A stretch of DNA of 64,000 bases from Alectoria sarmentosa (lineage: Eukaryota; Ascomycota; Lecanoromycetes; Lecanorales; Parmeliaceae). The translations under genes and the position numbers were made by a program. Below the pieces are notes generated by a model, which saw only the letters and a list, made by a program, of their open reading frames with translations, was not told the DNA's origin and did not search any database. The stretch covers positions 118,569 through 182,568 of the forward strand of contig WOGZ01000037.1 of the NCBI GenBank assembly GCA_009733775.1. Direction: 5' to 3'. The number at the start of each line of letters is the position of its first letter. The first letter of the stretch is position 1. Of this stretch, positions 33,333-43,937 are shown in pieces.

Positions 33333-33859
33333 TCTTGTATTGGAAACTGCGGGATTCTCATCATCTGGGCACAGGAAGAGGGACAACGCTTCCGTGGGGG
33401 AAGAAGCAGTGCTGGAAATTTCTTCTTAGGAGCCTCGAGACGGTCTCTGGAGCGTTTGCGGACACGCTTGTTTTAGCTTGTTGGAAGTCGACAGCAGTTC
33501 AAGATACATGATAATGGCCAGGCCAATGGAGCATTGGCTACATGCATGGCCGGAATGAGTAGACCTTGGAACGGCAAGGGTTTGGTTGGTTACCTCGATG
33601 ATTTTTTTTGGAGCTGGAGGCTACTGTAGAGCATCTGACGGCGTAAACAGCGTCAGGCGTCCTTTTCGTCTGAATTCACCTCTACTACCCGGAGATGGCG
33701 TTTCGGTCTAGACCACTTTCACAGCCACCACCTTCGCTTACAGAGTGGCAGTGACTGTCAGTAGCCTCTTATTAGCAGGTGCAGGGTTGAAAAATACATA
33801 AACAAGAGCGTCTCTCCCCATTACCTTAGAGACCTATTTACAGAAAACCAAGGAGATAA
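33333..33859. promoter_or_regulatory. Divergent intergenic region between two 2EXR-like genes
   Basis: 527 bp between divergent starts, so it holds both promoters. No specific element identified. Confidence 0.35.
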
Positions 33860-34675
33860 ATGGCCACCAATTTGCAGACACCCTCCTTCCTTACTCTGCC
33901 AATCGAGCTCCGCAATTTCATTTACTCGGAGCTGCTCTCCTCCAGGCACTCCGAACCTCTCATGCTCTACAGCAATACCAAAGGCCGCGAAGCACTCTTC
34001 AACTTCCACCCTTCCATTCTTTGCTCCAACCAACAGATCTATGCAGAAGCGGTTTCTTACTTATACAGAGACAATATCTTCCAACTTGACCTTCACACCT
34101 CCAACCACCAACGCCCTCTTAACTTACCGTTATTCAGATGCGATGATGCCCCTCACACAGCTGTCTCAGTAGACGGCAAATATCATGACCGCTTGAAGAA
34201 GCTCATTATCCACACGAATCAGCACACCAAAATGTACGAAACCTGCCGCTCCGGGCCAGGGCCAATATATTCGCATATTTTGCCCCGCCTTGCTCATATC
34301 GAGCTGTACACCGGAGCTTTTGCCATATGTGGCGGAAGCAAGGACGGTATATCCCTCACGCACACTGGGGAATTAGTCCTTAAGATACTGCAAATACTAG
34401 CCGACGAAGAGATAGAGGAGGGTCTGGTGATTAAGAAGACTTTCAGATTTGCGGTCCGGGCCAAGTGGACTCCAGACAATCTGTTCCTCGGTGCAAAGGG
34501 CCCCTTGCTGTCGCAGGAGGACGGTCGATTACTGAGGGCGAAGATGTTGGCGCTGTTGAGAGAAATCAAGAAGCGGAGAGTGATAGAGGTCAGGGAGGCG
34601 GTAATAGACGAGACGCGGGGCCGCAATGAGATGTACAATGTTGATATTGATACGGGGGATCTGTTCGGAGAGTAG
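33860..34675 (+). CDS. 2EXR/F-box-like protein
   Basis: Intact single-exon frame, 271 aa, ATG at 33860. It begins MATNLQTPSFLTLPIELRNF, with the LPIELR signature within the first 20 residues. The second signature follows about 55 residues later (ILCSNQQIYAEAVSYLYRDN). The variable part includes HDRLKKLIIHTNQHTKM and ILPRLAHIELYTGAFA. The C-terminus is basic and helical. No membrane segment. Function unknown; a substrate-recognition role as in F-box proteins is an inference from family resemblance. Confidence 0.75.
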   Translation: MATNLQTPSFLTLPIELRNFIYSELLSSRHSEPLMLYSNTKGREALFNFHPSILCSNQQIYAEAVSYLYRDNIFQLDLHTSNHQRPLNLPLFRCDDAPHTAVSVDGKYHDRLKKLIIHTNQHTKMYETCRSGPGPIYSHILPRLAHIELYTGAFAICGGSKDGISLTHTGELVLKILQILADEEIEEGLVIKKTFRFAVRAKWTPDNLFLGAKGPLLSQEDGRLLRAKMLALLREIKKRRVIEVREAVIDETRGRNEMYNVDIDTGDLFGE

Positions 34676-34986
34676 CAATGGTACATGATAGCCCGCACAA
34701 GTGGAGATAATTTGGGACCGTTAGCAGACAAAACTGTAGACCAGACCTGGTGATGCAACCTACGTTTCGGTTTATGAGAAACTGGACTTGGCTGGGACTC
34801 CAGCGCCTCGCCAACCCAGTCTTCGATTAGAGCCCACAGGGCGTACTTCACCTCTCCCGTCGTCTACACATATCCAATCTCAGCAATCGGACTAGCCGGC
34901 TTCTACCATCGAAACCAGACTCTGTCTACGAGACGAGCTTGTTGGTCATCAGGCCGCTTCCCACGTTCCCACCGCCCTTTCCTTAC

Positions 34987-35684
34987 TCATCTGAATCCGC
35001 CAGGTACAACAATTACGGACGCTTTCGTCACCTCGAGCATTTGGCGCAAATCTGTCGCCAAATATGTGTCCACACGGTCAAGCGTATCGACGCCGACGTG
35101 CAAGCTTTTCAGCCATACAGCATCGCCATTGCCGAAAGCACGATTCTGTGACCATGGAAATCCTCGTCTGTAAAGACGTCGCTTTTGACGTGAGATGGAC
35201 CTTGTGAAGAACCCATTCTGAGTCGTCGTGAGGGCTGCTCCGAAATCCCGGAGCAGCATTGGACGGTCGAAGGAAATGTGGTCGTTGGGGGTACTAGCCG
35301 CTCCGCTTCGCCGTGTACCTGACGGCATATTGGGAGAAACTTAAGAGACACTTGAAGAACGCCGTTGCGGAACCCGTCTTTGTGGCGGTAAAGGCATATA
35401 GGCATTGATTGCTTGAGGTCCCCGACGTGAATAGATATTGAGCAACCGGTGTTGGGAAGTGCCTTGTCTCTATGTATCTCGGGAGGTCGTTGTGAAGAGC
35501 GAACGTCTAGGAAATGGAGCAGTCGAATATGGAGGTACTTGTGATGTCCAATTACTTCTTCCCATATTCGTTGCCTCAACTCAAATGGAAGCTTGAGTAG
35601 AGTCGTCTTCTCGGTCACTTGTAGAAAAGTATTAGATATTACGCAGTGATTACTCCAATACGACAACATGGATAGAGAGAACAT
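34987..35684 (-). pseudogene. 2EXR/F-box-like gene with a frameshift in a C-run
   Basis: A minus-strand frame from a possible ATG at 35684 encodes LLKLPFELRQRIWEEVIGHH and LPICRQVHGEAERLV, both family signatures. Immediately afterwards the expected continuation (NDHISFDRPMLLRDFGAALT) lies in another frame, open to 34987. The switch coincides with a run of five C on the coding strand (GGGGG at 35287-35291 on the plus strand). No intron of realistic length can reconcile the frames. Either a homopolymer sequencing error in an intact gene or a recent pseudogene. The start is uncertain; the N-terminal sequence before TEKTTLLKLP may be non-coding. Confidence 0.55.
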
Positions 35685-36087
35685 GACACAAGGTACTGAG
35701 AGAGGTAAATATAAATTTGGCGTAGCATGTTGATGCTGATGCCTAAAGTGGGTAGATATCAGTTCCCGGCATCCCTGACCAATCAGGCCACGATGCAGAG
35801 CTTCAACCACAACTGTACGCGCAGCTAGCTAAACTTGAGGATTGGAGGGAAGGGTAGGTAGGCGTCGTATGTCGAGAATTAAGAAAGGAGAAAACTGGGT
35901 CTGTGGATGCAAGATGATTCATAGGCTTCGGAGCTCTTCAACCTGCGCACTGTGTCCTCGAAAATCTGCCTTGAGAATCGTGCTCCAAGACCCCTGCGTC
36001 TCCTCGGAAGCTGTGTACGAGCTACGGAAGAAGTCCTGCAACTGGAAAACGTCCTACCAGAGACGACCAAACACATTCCTGCCTCAT
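35685..36087. other. Intergenic
   Basis: Between the frameshifted 2EXR gene and the 3' end of the RCC1-type gene. Nothing recognised. Confidence 0.45.
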
Positions 36088-37320
36088 TTACCTTGATACA
36101 GTCGTTGTCCGGGTATCGACCACCAACCAACTGCACCAAACCCCACAGCCCAAGCCAACCACCTTCCCTTTCCCCTCCCACGCGCTCCGAACTCTTACCC
36201 AATCCTCTTCAAAGCTCCTTTCCCCCGTGCCAAGCTGCCCACATTCTCCGTCTCCCGCAGCCCATACTTCGCCATCGGCCGTCAGCGCCATGACGTGCCC
36301 AGATCCCACACCTACGTCCACGATGTCCACCCCGCCGTTGATGTCCACTAATCGGACAGTCTCATCATCTGAGAGCTTTGGTAAAGCATTTATTCTCCTC
36401 TCCTCACCGGCACGCCCACCCCAGATGTACAGATCCTGGTCGGCAGATACAGCGGCACCGATCCAGCCACCAACGGCGATCTTGCGGATCGGAATACCGC
36501 CCAAGAAAGGAATCGCGCAGGGCCGATCCGCAGAATTAGATACGGTTGGGTCTCGTCCAAGACTCTGAGGATGCAAGGGGGATCCAAAAGTCAGCACCTC
36601 AAGCGTGGCAGTCAAGGCAGTAAAGCTCGTAGCCGAAGCAAGTAAAGAGATCAAAGGTGTTTGAATGAAGTGAGTAGCTGTTGCAGGCTCGCAGGACAGG
36701 AGACTCTGGAAAGATGAAAACAGTTGGATCTCGATCTTGGCAGTAGGTGGGGAGAATAGAAAATGCGGTGTACTAGTACTGTCTGACAGTGAGGGTGTGT
36801 TTCCACTAGAATGAACCTTCCGGGACATGCTATCTGGTCAAAGTCAATAGGTAGGAGGCGTTGACATGTACAGGGACGCACTGGTGCAGATGCAGACCTC
36901 GCCGTTGTCAGCTATTGCAAGATGGTCGATTGCCAAGCCTTGCTGTACAATGAAGCTGTCTTCGGGGAATCGATGCTTCTTGAACTCCGGGCCACCTCCG
37001 CCACGGGAACCGCTGTGGTAAAGATACAGACTTCCACCTGTAGTTAGGGTACCGAGCACGCCGCTGGTATCTCCGAAAACGCTCCTGATGTTTCTTGATG
37101 GTGGACCGTCTATCAGGGTGGGACATAATCCGGACGGGCGGTATCCTTTATGTAGGAGAGTCCCATCACTTGCGATTACTGTGGAGCTCCAAAGCGCACA
37201 CCACACGTTGAGGCAAGGCGACTTCAAGACTTTTTTGAATAAAGTGATCTCGTCGTTGTGATGGTCTTGGTCATGTTCGAGTTGATGATGCGCATTGAAG
37301 CCACACAAATATAGCTCCAT
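36088..37320 (-). CDS. RCC1-repeat (beta-propeller) protein
   Basis: Two exons, 37320-36882 and 36833-36088, intron 49 nt, in phase; 394 aa with a clear ATG. It begins MELYLCGFNAHHQLEHDQ, the start of an RCC1 blade. Further blades include LAIADNGEVCICT, KIAVGGWIGAAVSADQDLYI followed by WGGRAGEE, and VGVGSGHVMALTADGEVWAA followed by GDGECGQLGTG. The layout fits a fungal ATS1/RCC1-like seven-bladed propeller with degenerate blades. RCC1 itself is the Ran exchange factor, but small proteins of this kind have other or unknown roles; a Ran role is not supported. Confidence 0.82.
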
Positions 37321-38181
37321 ATTGTTCGCTCTAACAAACCTGTGAATGAAATTCCTAACTGGAGAGCCTGCGTGTCTTCGTTTTGCTGGCCGCGCGGGGC
37401 TCTTAACAGAGCAATGAGCAACAAGTTATCCTGCAGAGAGGTGTCCATTTCTGTTCCGTTTCAGAGATGAGTTATAGAACTCCAACAACAAGAGCAAAGC
37501 TGAAACATTCCTTCTGCCGAGAAGACGCGGAGGATCAGAGCCAATGAATGGAAGCATGAAACGAAAAACCTCAAACGCATCTGAGCACGAAATGAATTCA
37601 GACATGCCACTTCACGAGACTGATTCACACAAGTCACTGTCATGTCATCTACCGGCACGCCGGTAATGTATCTACAATTATATAAGCACGTATTGAGGCT
37701 GTCACCCATCGATCAGCAGGGTGTGAACCGTGTGATGGAGAAATTCAGGGATTCAGCCCTAAGGCCAAGACATTTTACACCGGCCTGTAGCGGGAAGAGA
37801 CAGGGTTATATAGGTACCTAAGCAAGGCTAAGTTTACATCTCTCATACTATGAGTAGAGTGTTGAGCGGCTTCTTCTCTTCCATCAATTGATATCGGTCA
37901 AATGTCCTCCATTTTTCTTTACGAAGAAAAGTTCGTGAAACATCTCAAGCAAATGGAGAGGTCAACAGTCGTTTCTACCAATGAACCAGGAAACAAGCCG
38001 GGCATAAGAGCTCAACCTATGGGCGGTGCGGGGAGACATCCGGCCAAATGGGTTCACTCTTAGACTACTCAAACTCCATGGCGATAAACCTTGTGAGTGA
38101 CGTCGAGCAATTGAACGTCTTTGAAAGGATAAAGTCACTTAATTGATCAAGTTCTCCTATGTCGGATGCTGCTCGCTCCGT

Positions 38182-38197
38182 CTCCGCATTTGCGGAG
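38182..38197. promoter_or_regulatory. Palindrome CTCCGCA-TT-TGCGGAG
   Basis: Perfect 7-bp inverted repeat with a 2-nt centre, about 125 bp upstream of the hydrolase ATG and 20 bp upstream of its TATA box. Paired CGG triplets (CCG-N6-CGG) are typical of Zn(II)2Cys6 regulators. Confidence 0.4.
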
Positions 38198-38217
38198 AAA
38201 GGCTTTTCACTTCCTTC

Positions 38218-38224
38218 TATATAT
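38218..38224 (+). promoter_or_regulatory. TATA box of the alpha/beta hydrolase gene
   Basis: TATATAT about 100 nt upstream of the ATG at 38322. Confidence 0.5.
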
Positions 38225-38321
38225 GAAGCCATAGACCATCAAAGTTGATATCATTGCCATTACTCAAAGGTATCTTATACAGCGACGGCAGATTACAAAT
38301 ATTCGGGGCAACACCGCCAGC

Positions 38322-39358
38322 ATGTCAAACACTAAGACTGTCTCCGTTCCCCACCTCAATGCAATCGTGGGCTATCAGTATGTATTTCATGAGTCCATGT
38401 TTTCAATTTTGGAGATCTTGAGCCTTGAAACATGGGTAAAGAGTGTTTACCCCGTGAATATGTTCCCGGGCTCAACAGCCCCCCTCAAATAGGTAATACT
38501 GACTCTGAATTTTAATCCAGAATGCCACACCCCTACGACCCCGCAAAGCCAACGCTCGTTCTCGTTAACTCCTTCACTACATCCTCCGACCTCTACACTA
38601 GCCAATATGGCAATTCCAAGCTCACCTCCGCCATGAACCTCCTCGCTATTGAGCTCCTCGGTCATGGCAAGACCCGCACTCCACATGAGAACTTTACATA
38701 CTGGGATACAGCCCTCATGAATCTGCAAGTCATGGAAGCGTTGGGAGTCAAGAAGAAGGCTTTCGTACTGGGTACGAGCCAGGGCGGCTGGATCACGGTG
38801 CGGATGGCGTTGTTGGCGCCGGAGAAGATAGAAGGAATAATTCCTCTCGGAACGAGCTTGGATAGCGAGTCGGAGCGAACGAGGTCATTAGGTTGTTGGG
38901 ATGGAATCGAGGCCACCACTGGCCCAATCGACAAATGGACCACGACAACGGAGACTCCGGATTTTGAGCCTGATGATCACTTCTGCAATTTCCTGATTGA
39001 CATTGGGTTCGGAAAGAATTGTGATAGCAACGTCCGGGAATTCTGGAAGAAGTCAATCAAGTCTAACTACCAAGGGGATGATGGAAGGAAGAGGGCAAGA
39101 ATGGCTGCTATCAATCTACGAGAAAGAGATGGTCTACATGGCAGGCTCTCTGATGTCCGATGTCCGGTGATGTGGCTTCATGGTACAAGTGACGTGGTTT
39201 ATTCCGTTGCAAATGCAGAACAGGAGATCAAAATGTTTGTGAACTCACCGGAGGCCAGGCTTGTCACTGTCAAGAACGGGCAGCATTTCTTGAGTGCTAG
39301 CCATCCGGAAGCGGTGGATAATGCTTTGATTGAATTTGTGAGGAAATGGCATAAGTAG
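38322..39358 (+). CDS. Alpha/beta hydrolase
   Basis: Two exons, 38322-38377 and 38521-39358, with a 143-nt intron; 297 aa from MSNTKTVSVPHLNAIVGYQ. The short first exon supplies the N-terminal strand. The fold is clear: TLVLVNSFTTSS (strand 3 and oxyanion region), LAIELLGHGKTRTP, the nucleophile elbow GTSQGG with Ser105, the acid in HGTSDVVYS (Asp243) and His274 in NGQHFLSASHP. The complete triad suggests an active hydrolase. Substrate unknown; the N-terminal HGxGxTxT-like loop resembles small-molecule esterases and C-C hydrolases rather than lipases. No signal peptide. Confidence 0.88.
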
Positions 39359-39619
39359 AATCAAGCCTCTGGACAGCCAATAGCTCATCGAGAAAAGTCT
39401 ATCATAACATGTTGTCTTACCACTCTCCATCTTGAGGGGCGCAATCCATGCTGTCAACAAATTTGTAGCTTCCCCTATGCTTGCCGACGAACCCCTCCCA
39501 ATCGTCGTGAAGTCATGGCGAAGTCGCGATGACGGTTAAGCGAGCAAGGCCTCACAAAACTCCACACAACCTCACAGAACTCGACACAGTCATGCACACA
39601 TAAAGACGGGTGTCCAGCC

Positions 39620-39937
39620 ATGCCTCGACAACCAAATATTATCCGAAGAGCAGTACGCTGGGTAAGAAACGGATTTCTATCATCTGAAGAAAGGAAAGAG
39701 CGCCGTCGGTCTGAGAAGATAGAGCAGCGCCAGAAGCAGCGGGAGATTGCTTACAACCAGTGGCTCGAGAACCGCAATCATCAAGACCTTTCCTCTCACG
39801 GATCTGAAGAAGAAGAAGAGCAGCGCCTACTACAGCAGATAGAGCGGGCGCGAAGTCAACGGGCGCTTGCCTTCAGCCAGTGGGGAGAGACCGAGAGAGA
39901 CAGCGAGAGATTTGAGATCAACGACTGCGATCACTGA
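39620..39937 (+). CDS. Small charged protein with two internal repeats
   Basis: Open frame of 105 aa with ATG at 39620 (MPRQPNIIRRAVRWVRNGF). The N-terminus is a basic amphipathic helix that could target mitochondria or membranes. Two imperfect repeats follow: IEQRQKQREIAYNQWLENR and IERARSQRALAFSQWGETE, separated by an acidic linker. Likely coiled coil. I do not recognise the family. The repeat supports a real coding sequence. Confidence 0.45.
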   Translation: MPRQPNIIRRAVRWVRNGFLSSEERKERRRSEKIEQRQKQREIAYNQWLENRNHQDLSSHGSEEEEEQRLLQQIERARSQRALAFSQWGETERDSERFEINDCDH

Positions 39938-40316
39938 CCGGGACAGCAAGCCAACGTAAGCACATCTCGATGTTTCATCATCCTCTCATGACCTTCCCAT
40001 ACCTGAGTGCTGTTGTCTGTGTGTGAAAAGCAAGAGTGATTGAAAGATCAAGGAGTGGTTCCCTTGGACAAAAGCTAGTTTTCGTGGTTTCATGGCCTAG
40101 ACTGTACTCGGTTTGGGCTGTTTCTTCTCCAGCGCTTAGATGCAGGCCATCACGCACCCCTCGAACCAATCACATCCTACAGCTAGCCCCTCCACATTCA
40201 GGTACCTATAAACCAGCGAGGGGAAGAATGCCACTCATCTCTGCGTTTCGGAAGTGTGTGCATGATCCTTCTCTTCACTTTGTTCGAAGATGCGTTCATA
40301 AGAGGACATCCTCACA
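39938..40316. other. Intergenic
   Basis: Promoter side of the gene at 40317. Nothing specific seen. Confidence 0.4.
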
Positions 40317-42054
40317 ATGTCTTCCATCTTCTTTCTCCATGTCTCATACCTACCACTTCTCCAAGCTCTCTTCATTACCGCAACCACGGCTTCACCAACT
40401 GACATCTGGCACGTTAGCATCTGGGAGGCGCCGGCACCTCCACCAGGGAAAGGCCCACCACTCGACGACCACTCCCTCCGAGACCTCTCGTACCTACCAG
40501 CACAGATTGCCTCTATAATTGGCGCATACGTCCTCTCCATCCTGGTCATCGGCTGTGCTATCCTCTTTGTCGGACGCCGTCTTCGTCGTGCAGCCCAAGC
40601 TTCGCCAGGGACGCTCTCAATGGAAATGATGAAGCCTGTCAAGCATGACGTCCCCCAAGCCTTCGACCCCTCTCCCGTAAGTCCTTCGAACAACAACCTT
40701 TATGGACCAAGCCCGAACAGCACAATTGATATGAAGAATAATTGGCCAAGCCCGCAGAGCAAAAGCGCTAGGAACAGTGATGGGTGGGGCTCTATAGCCA
40801 AAGGTCACAGGAAGCAACCGTCTGTAGTAAGCAGCGTTGTAACCTTTGACGAGAGTGTGATTGAAGATGATAAGGAAAGGAATCAGAAGGAGATGGAGCG
40901 ACTGTACGCTGCCGTAATGGAGCACGATGACAAGAAGTCCTCATCGGTCTCGTATTTGCCAGACGAACAGCGACCACAAAACCCACCAGAGCTGCAATAT
41001 CTGCGCTCTGCACAGCAGCCATCAGAACCTCCACCTCGTTCAGATACAGCATCACCTGCTCGGACCGCAACAAAGTCACCTCGCGCCTCTTCCAGACCGA
41101 AGCCTCTCTCATTCCACAGCCGCAACTCATCACGATCATCACTTGGCAGCTTCAGCAAAAAACACGGCATCCGCAGCCTTCCCATCTCTCCTCCAATGGG
41201 CTCTCCGGAACTTGTTCCCGGCTACAACGCCAGATATGGAGAAGCTGAACCACTCACTCCTAGGGTCTATGATGATCCAGGTCCTCCACCACCCACACCA
41301 CCTCAGCGAAAAACATCTCAACCTCGAGAAAGTGTGATGGATGCTTCGCGGTTGAGTCCAAGGAGTGCGCAATTCCAGGGACATGCCATACCTTCTATTC
41401 GAACGCCCCGAACCTCCATCCCCGCAGTCCCAGCGATCCAGACAATACCCGAGACGAACAGTCAACCAGAAATTCACATCAGGAATAGCGATAGGTCAAA
41501 GGCAAAGCGTACGCCTGCTCCACTCGCTCTTCGCACTCAAGCTCTTGTCAGCTCTGGGCCGAGTTCGAGCTCCAGCGCCCAACATCATCCTCTTCGCAGT
41601 GCTCCTCTACCCTTCCGGAACCAGCATCCAACCACCTACAATTCCGATCGTCCTCCATCCATGATTAAAGCCACAGTGTTGGAGCGCAAAGCGCCAATTA
41701 TTCAGAGTCTTCGTACGCCAATGACTGGTGTGCCGATGACACCGTACAGTCCGTATATGCCACGCACACCGCTCACACCGATGACGCCTAGTAGGCTTGT
41801 CACGCGGGCAGAGAGGAGGAGGAAAGAGAAGGAGGAGGGAAGGAGAGTGGCGACAATTGATGATGCCGTGGAGGAGGAAGCTGATATGTGAGTGGACCTT
41901 ACGAAGTTGTTCGTTCCTGTTCTGTACCAATTTCTGAGTTGCCAGATATGTGGCGACAGCGCTTGTTCCTGCAATTCTTTTTTCAACTCAAGGTTGTTTG
42001 TCGTTGAAGAGAATGCTGACTCTGAAACCTAGGTGGGGAGATGCATATCCATGA
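40317..42054 (+). CDS. Single-pass membrane protein with a long disordered cytosolic tail
   Basis: Exons 40317-41887 and 42033-42054, intron 145 nt, 530 aa. The tiny last exon changes the C-terminus to DMWGDAYP; phase agrees. A signal peptide (MSSIFFLHVSYLPLLQALFI) is followed by a short Pro-rich extracellular part and one membrane helix (ASIIGAYVLSILVIGCAILF), with basic RRLRRAAQ after it, so the N-terminus is outside. The rest is a Ser/Pro-rich tail with possible phosphorylation motifs, several TPMTP-type repeats near 470-500 and a basic-acidic coil at the end. It resembles uncharacterised fungal plasma-membrane proteins. Role unknown. Confidence 0.78.
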
Positions 42055-42405
42055 TCGAGAATAGTAGGACGCGAGTGACGAGGAGCTTTTTAATCCAGAA
42101 TAATTAATTTTATTCCGGGTAGTTCCGTGGGACATAGGTACAGGCATAGCAAAGGTGATTTGTTGTGTTGTGGTGTGTAATTTCTTTATCAGGAACGCGG
42201 ATACCCTTACCTTACAATATCGACTTAGCTCTTGATCACAAACGAAAATTCATGACATTGCAGCTTGTGTTTTTGTATATCATCTGCACAGGACAGCTCC
42301 AGCTTCAACACTAGCTAGAATTTGGGGCACACATTGCTCGTGTCGACTCGCCAATTCCATTTCTTCCCTACAATTCACGCACGGCAAAGCTTAACACTTC
42401 TCACA
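42055..42405. other. Intergenic
   Basis: 3' flank of the membrane-protein gene and promoter of the 42406 gene. Nothing recognised. Confidence 0.4.
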
Positions 42406-43567
42406 ATGCTTCATAGAGATAATTATCGCGGTGGCAAGCACAACCCCAAGACCCAAGACGCACATGAAGTCCACAAGAGCAGTGCAGGTCAACGATCGGG
42501 GCGTCGCCCTAAGCCTTTTAATACGGCCAGATCTGCCCCCTATTACAAGCAGGAGGAAACCAAAGGTACACAGTACGGAAGATGTCCGCAGCCATTCAGT
42601 GCGACCAAATTTGCCGGCAAATTCGAGCAAGCAGAAGCAAAAGGGAATACTGGATTGTGGAACGCTGTGATGTTAAGGTAAGACTATAGATATGTAACGC
42701 ACTTTGCGATGGACGCTGATCACTTTACCGCCCAGTTGCCCTGAGGGAGAGCCAGAGACGTTCGACATGGATGACATAGACATGGAAGCAGCAAGAGAGC
42801 CCGATGAGACGTCCAACACCGCAGACCTCGGAACGAATTCAGTTGAACCCCGAGAAAATAAAATAGTCGAATTGAAGCCTCTCAACTTCCTTCACCATCC
42901 AGACAATGTTCGTCAACAAATCCTTCGTTGCATGCTTGTCAGCGATAAGCCGATCAAGCCATTCTGGAATCTCGGTGCCCTCGAAGTCGCCGCAAAAGAG
43001 TCAAGTAAAGAAAACTTTACCACTATTCTCGTAGCTTTTGCGGGCAACAAGGAGCTCTTAGAAGAAGCCACCACGATTCTCTATGGCGAGAACAGCTTCA
43101 AACTCCAACACGCCAAAGTCTCGCTGTGGTGGCTCAAGCGCATTGGATCCAACATCTCCAAGATCAAAGCCCTGACAATTTTGCTCGAAGAGGGGGTAAT
43201 GGACCAGTTTGGAACTCGTTTCGAGACGCTCTGGTACGAGATCATCCATATGCTCAAAGCACAGCACAGACTCCAGTACCTGAAACTCAGCTTCGTAAAC
43301 TGGGCTAATCGAGTCGATAAACTTGATGGGCTTGACCCAGCCAAGATAGTCTACATCTTGGAGCCGAGATATGCTCTCATTAGGACCTTGTTGAGCTTCC
43401 GAGGACTGGGTAAGGCAGTCATCAAGCCAGGAGAATTTGTGAACAAGTACTGTGCAGGCTTGCTCGAGGCTGCTCTTGTCTTGGGCCCAGGCCAGACGAC
43501 CCAAGGACTGATTGAAATGGAGGAAGCTGTTGCGGAACCGAAAAAAACCAAGTACTTATTCACCTAG
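42406..43567 (+). CDS. 2EXR-like protein with a basic N-terminal extension
   Basis: Two exons, 42406-42677 and 42736-43567, intron 58 nt, in phase; 367 aa from MLHRDNYRGGKHNPKTQD. The N-terminal 90 residues are basic and contain two similar segments (GRRPKPFNTARSAPYY, YGRCPQPFSATKFAG). After an acidic linker the family domain appears: KPLNFLHHPDNVRQQILRCM, then VAFAGNKELLEEATTILYGE and NSFKL. The downstream part (ISKIKALTILLEEG, HRLQYLKLSFVNW) is the usual variable region. More divergent than the 28-36 kb members; probably the same superfamily. Confidence 0.7.
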
Positions 43568-43937
43568 GCGATCTCATAGGGGCTTATTTGAATGGATTGC
43601 CAAGGCTACGAGGCTTTTGTTGAACATTCATCTGCGATCACAAGGATCATTGTGTTCCTCAACGGTGTCGGTACCCAATGATGGCATTCGAACCCCGCTA
43701 TAGAGTCTCACCGCATTACACTCTTGGCCTAATGGATCGAGAGAACCCGGTCTCATTACTGCATTTGGATGCTCGCCAGCCGAGCAGCGAGTAACACCGA
43801 GCGTTTAATACCAAGCAATCTTTCCCTTCTACTTCCTTTCGTCTCACTTTCTATCCTGTCACTTTTCTTACGTCGTATATCAAGTATAAGCCTTTACTCT
43901 TCTCGTCCTCTTTCAATATACCATCAACGCAAGTACC
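43568..43937. other. Intergenic
   Basis: Contains a tRNA-like fragment (43683-43735) that does not fold as a tRNA; otherwise nothing. Confidence 0.4.

Larger units (their letters stand above)
37321..38321. other. Intergenic, promoter of the alpha/beta hydrolase
   Basis: No gene recognised. Contains a CCG-N6-CGG palindrome and a TATA box near its right end (listed separately). Confidence 0.5.

Noticed and set aside
35842..36568. Plus-strand frames opposite and next to the RCC1-type gene
   Set aside because: RCC1 blades are clear on the minus strand; the plus frames are low-complexity shadows.
43683..43735. tRNA-like sequence: minus strand GGTTCGAATGCC (B-box like) and an A-box-like GCCAAGAGTGTAATGC; plus strand TGGCCTAATGGAT like a tRNA-Arg A box
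   Set aside because: The T stem does not pair (G where C61 is needed), no acceptor stem can be formed, and the best A and B boxes lie on opposite strands. At most a relic.
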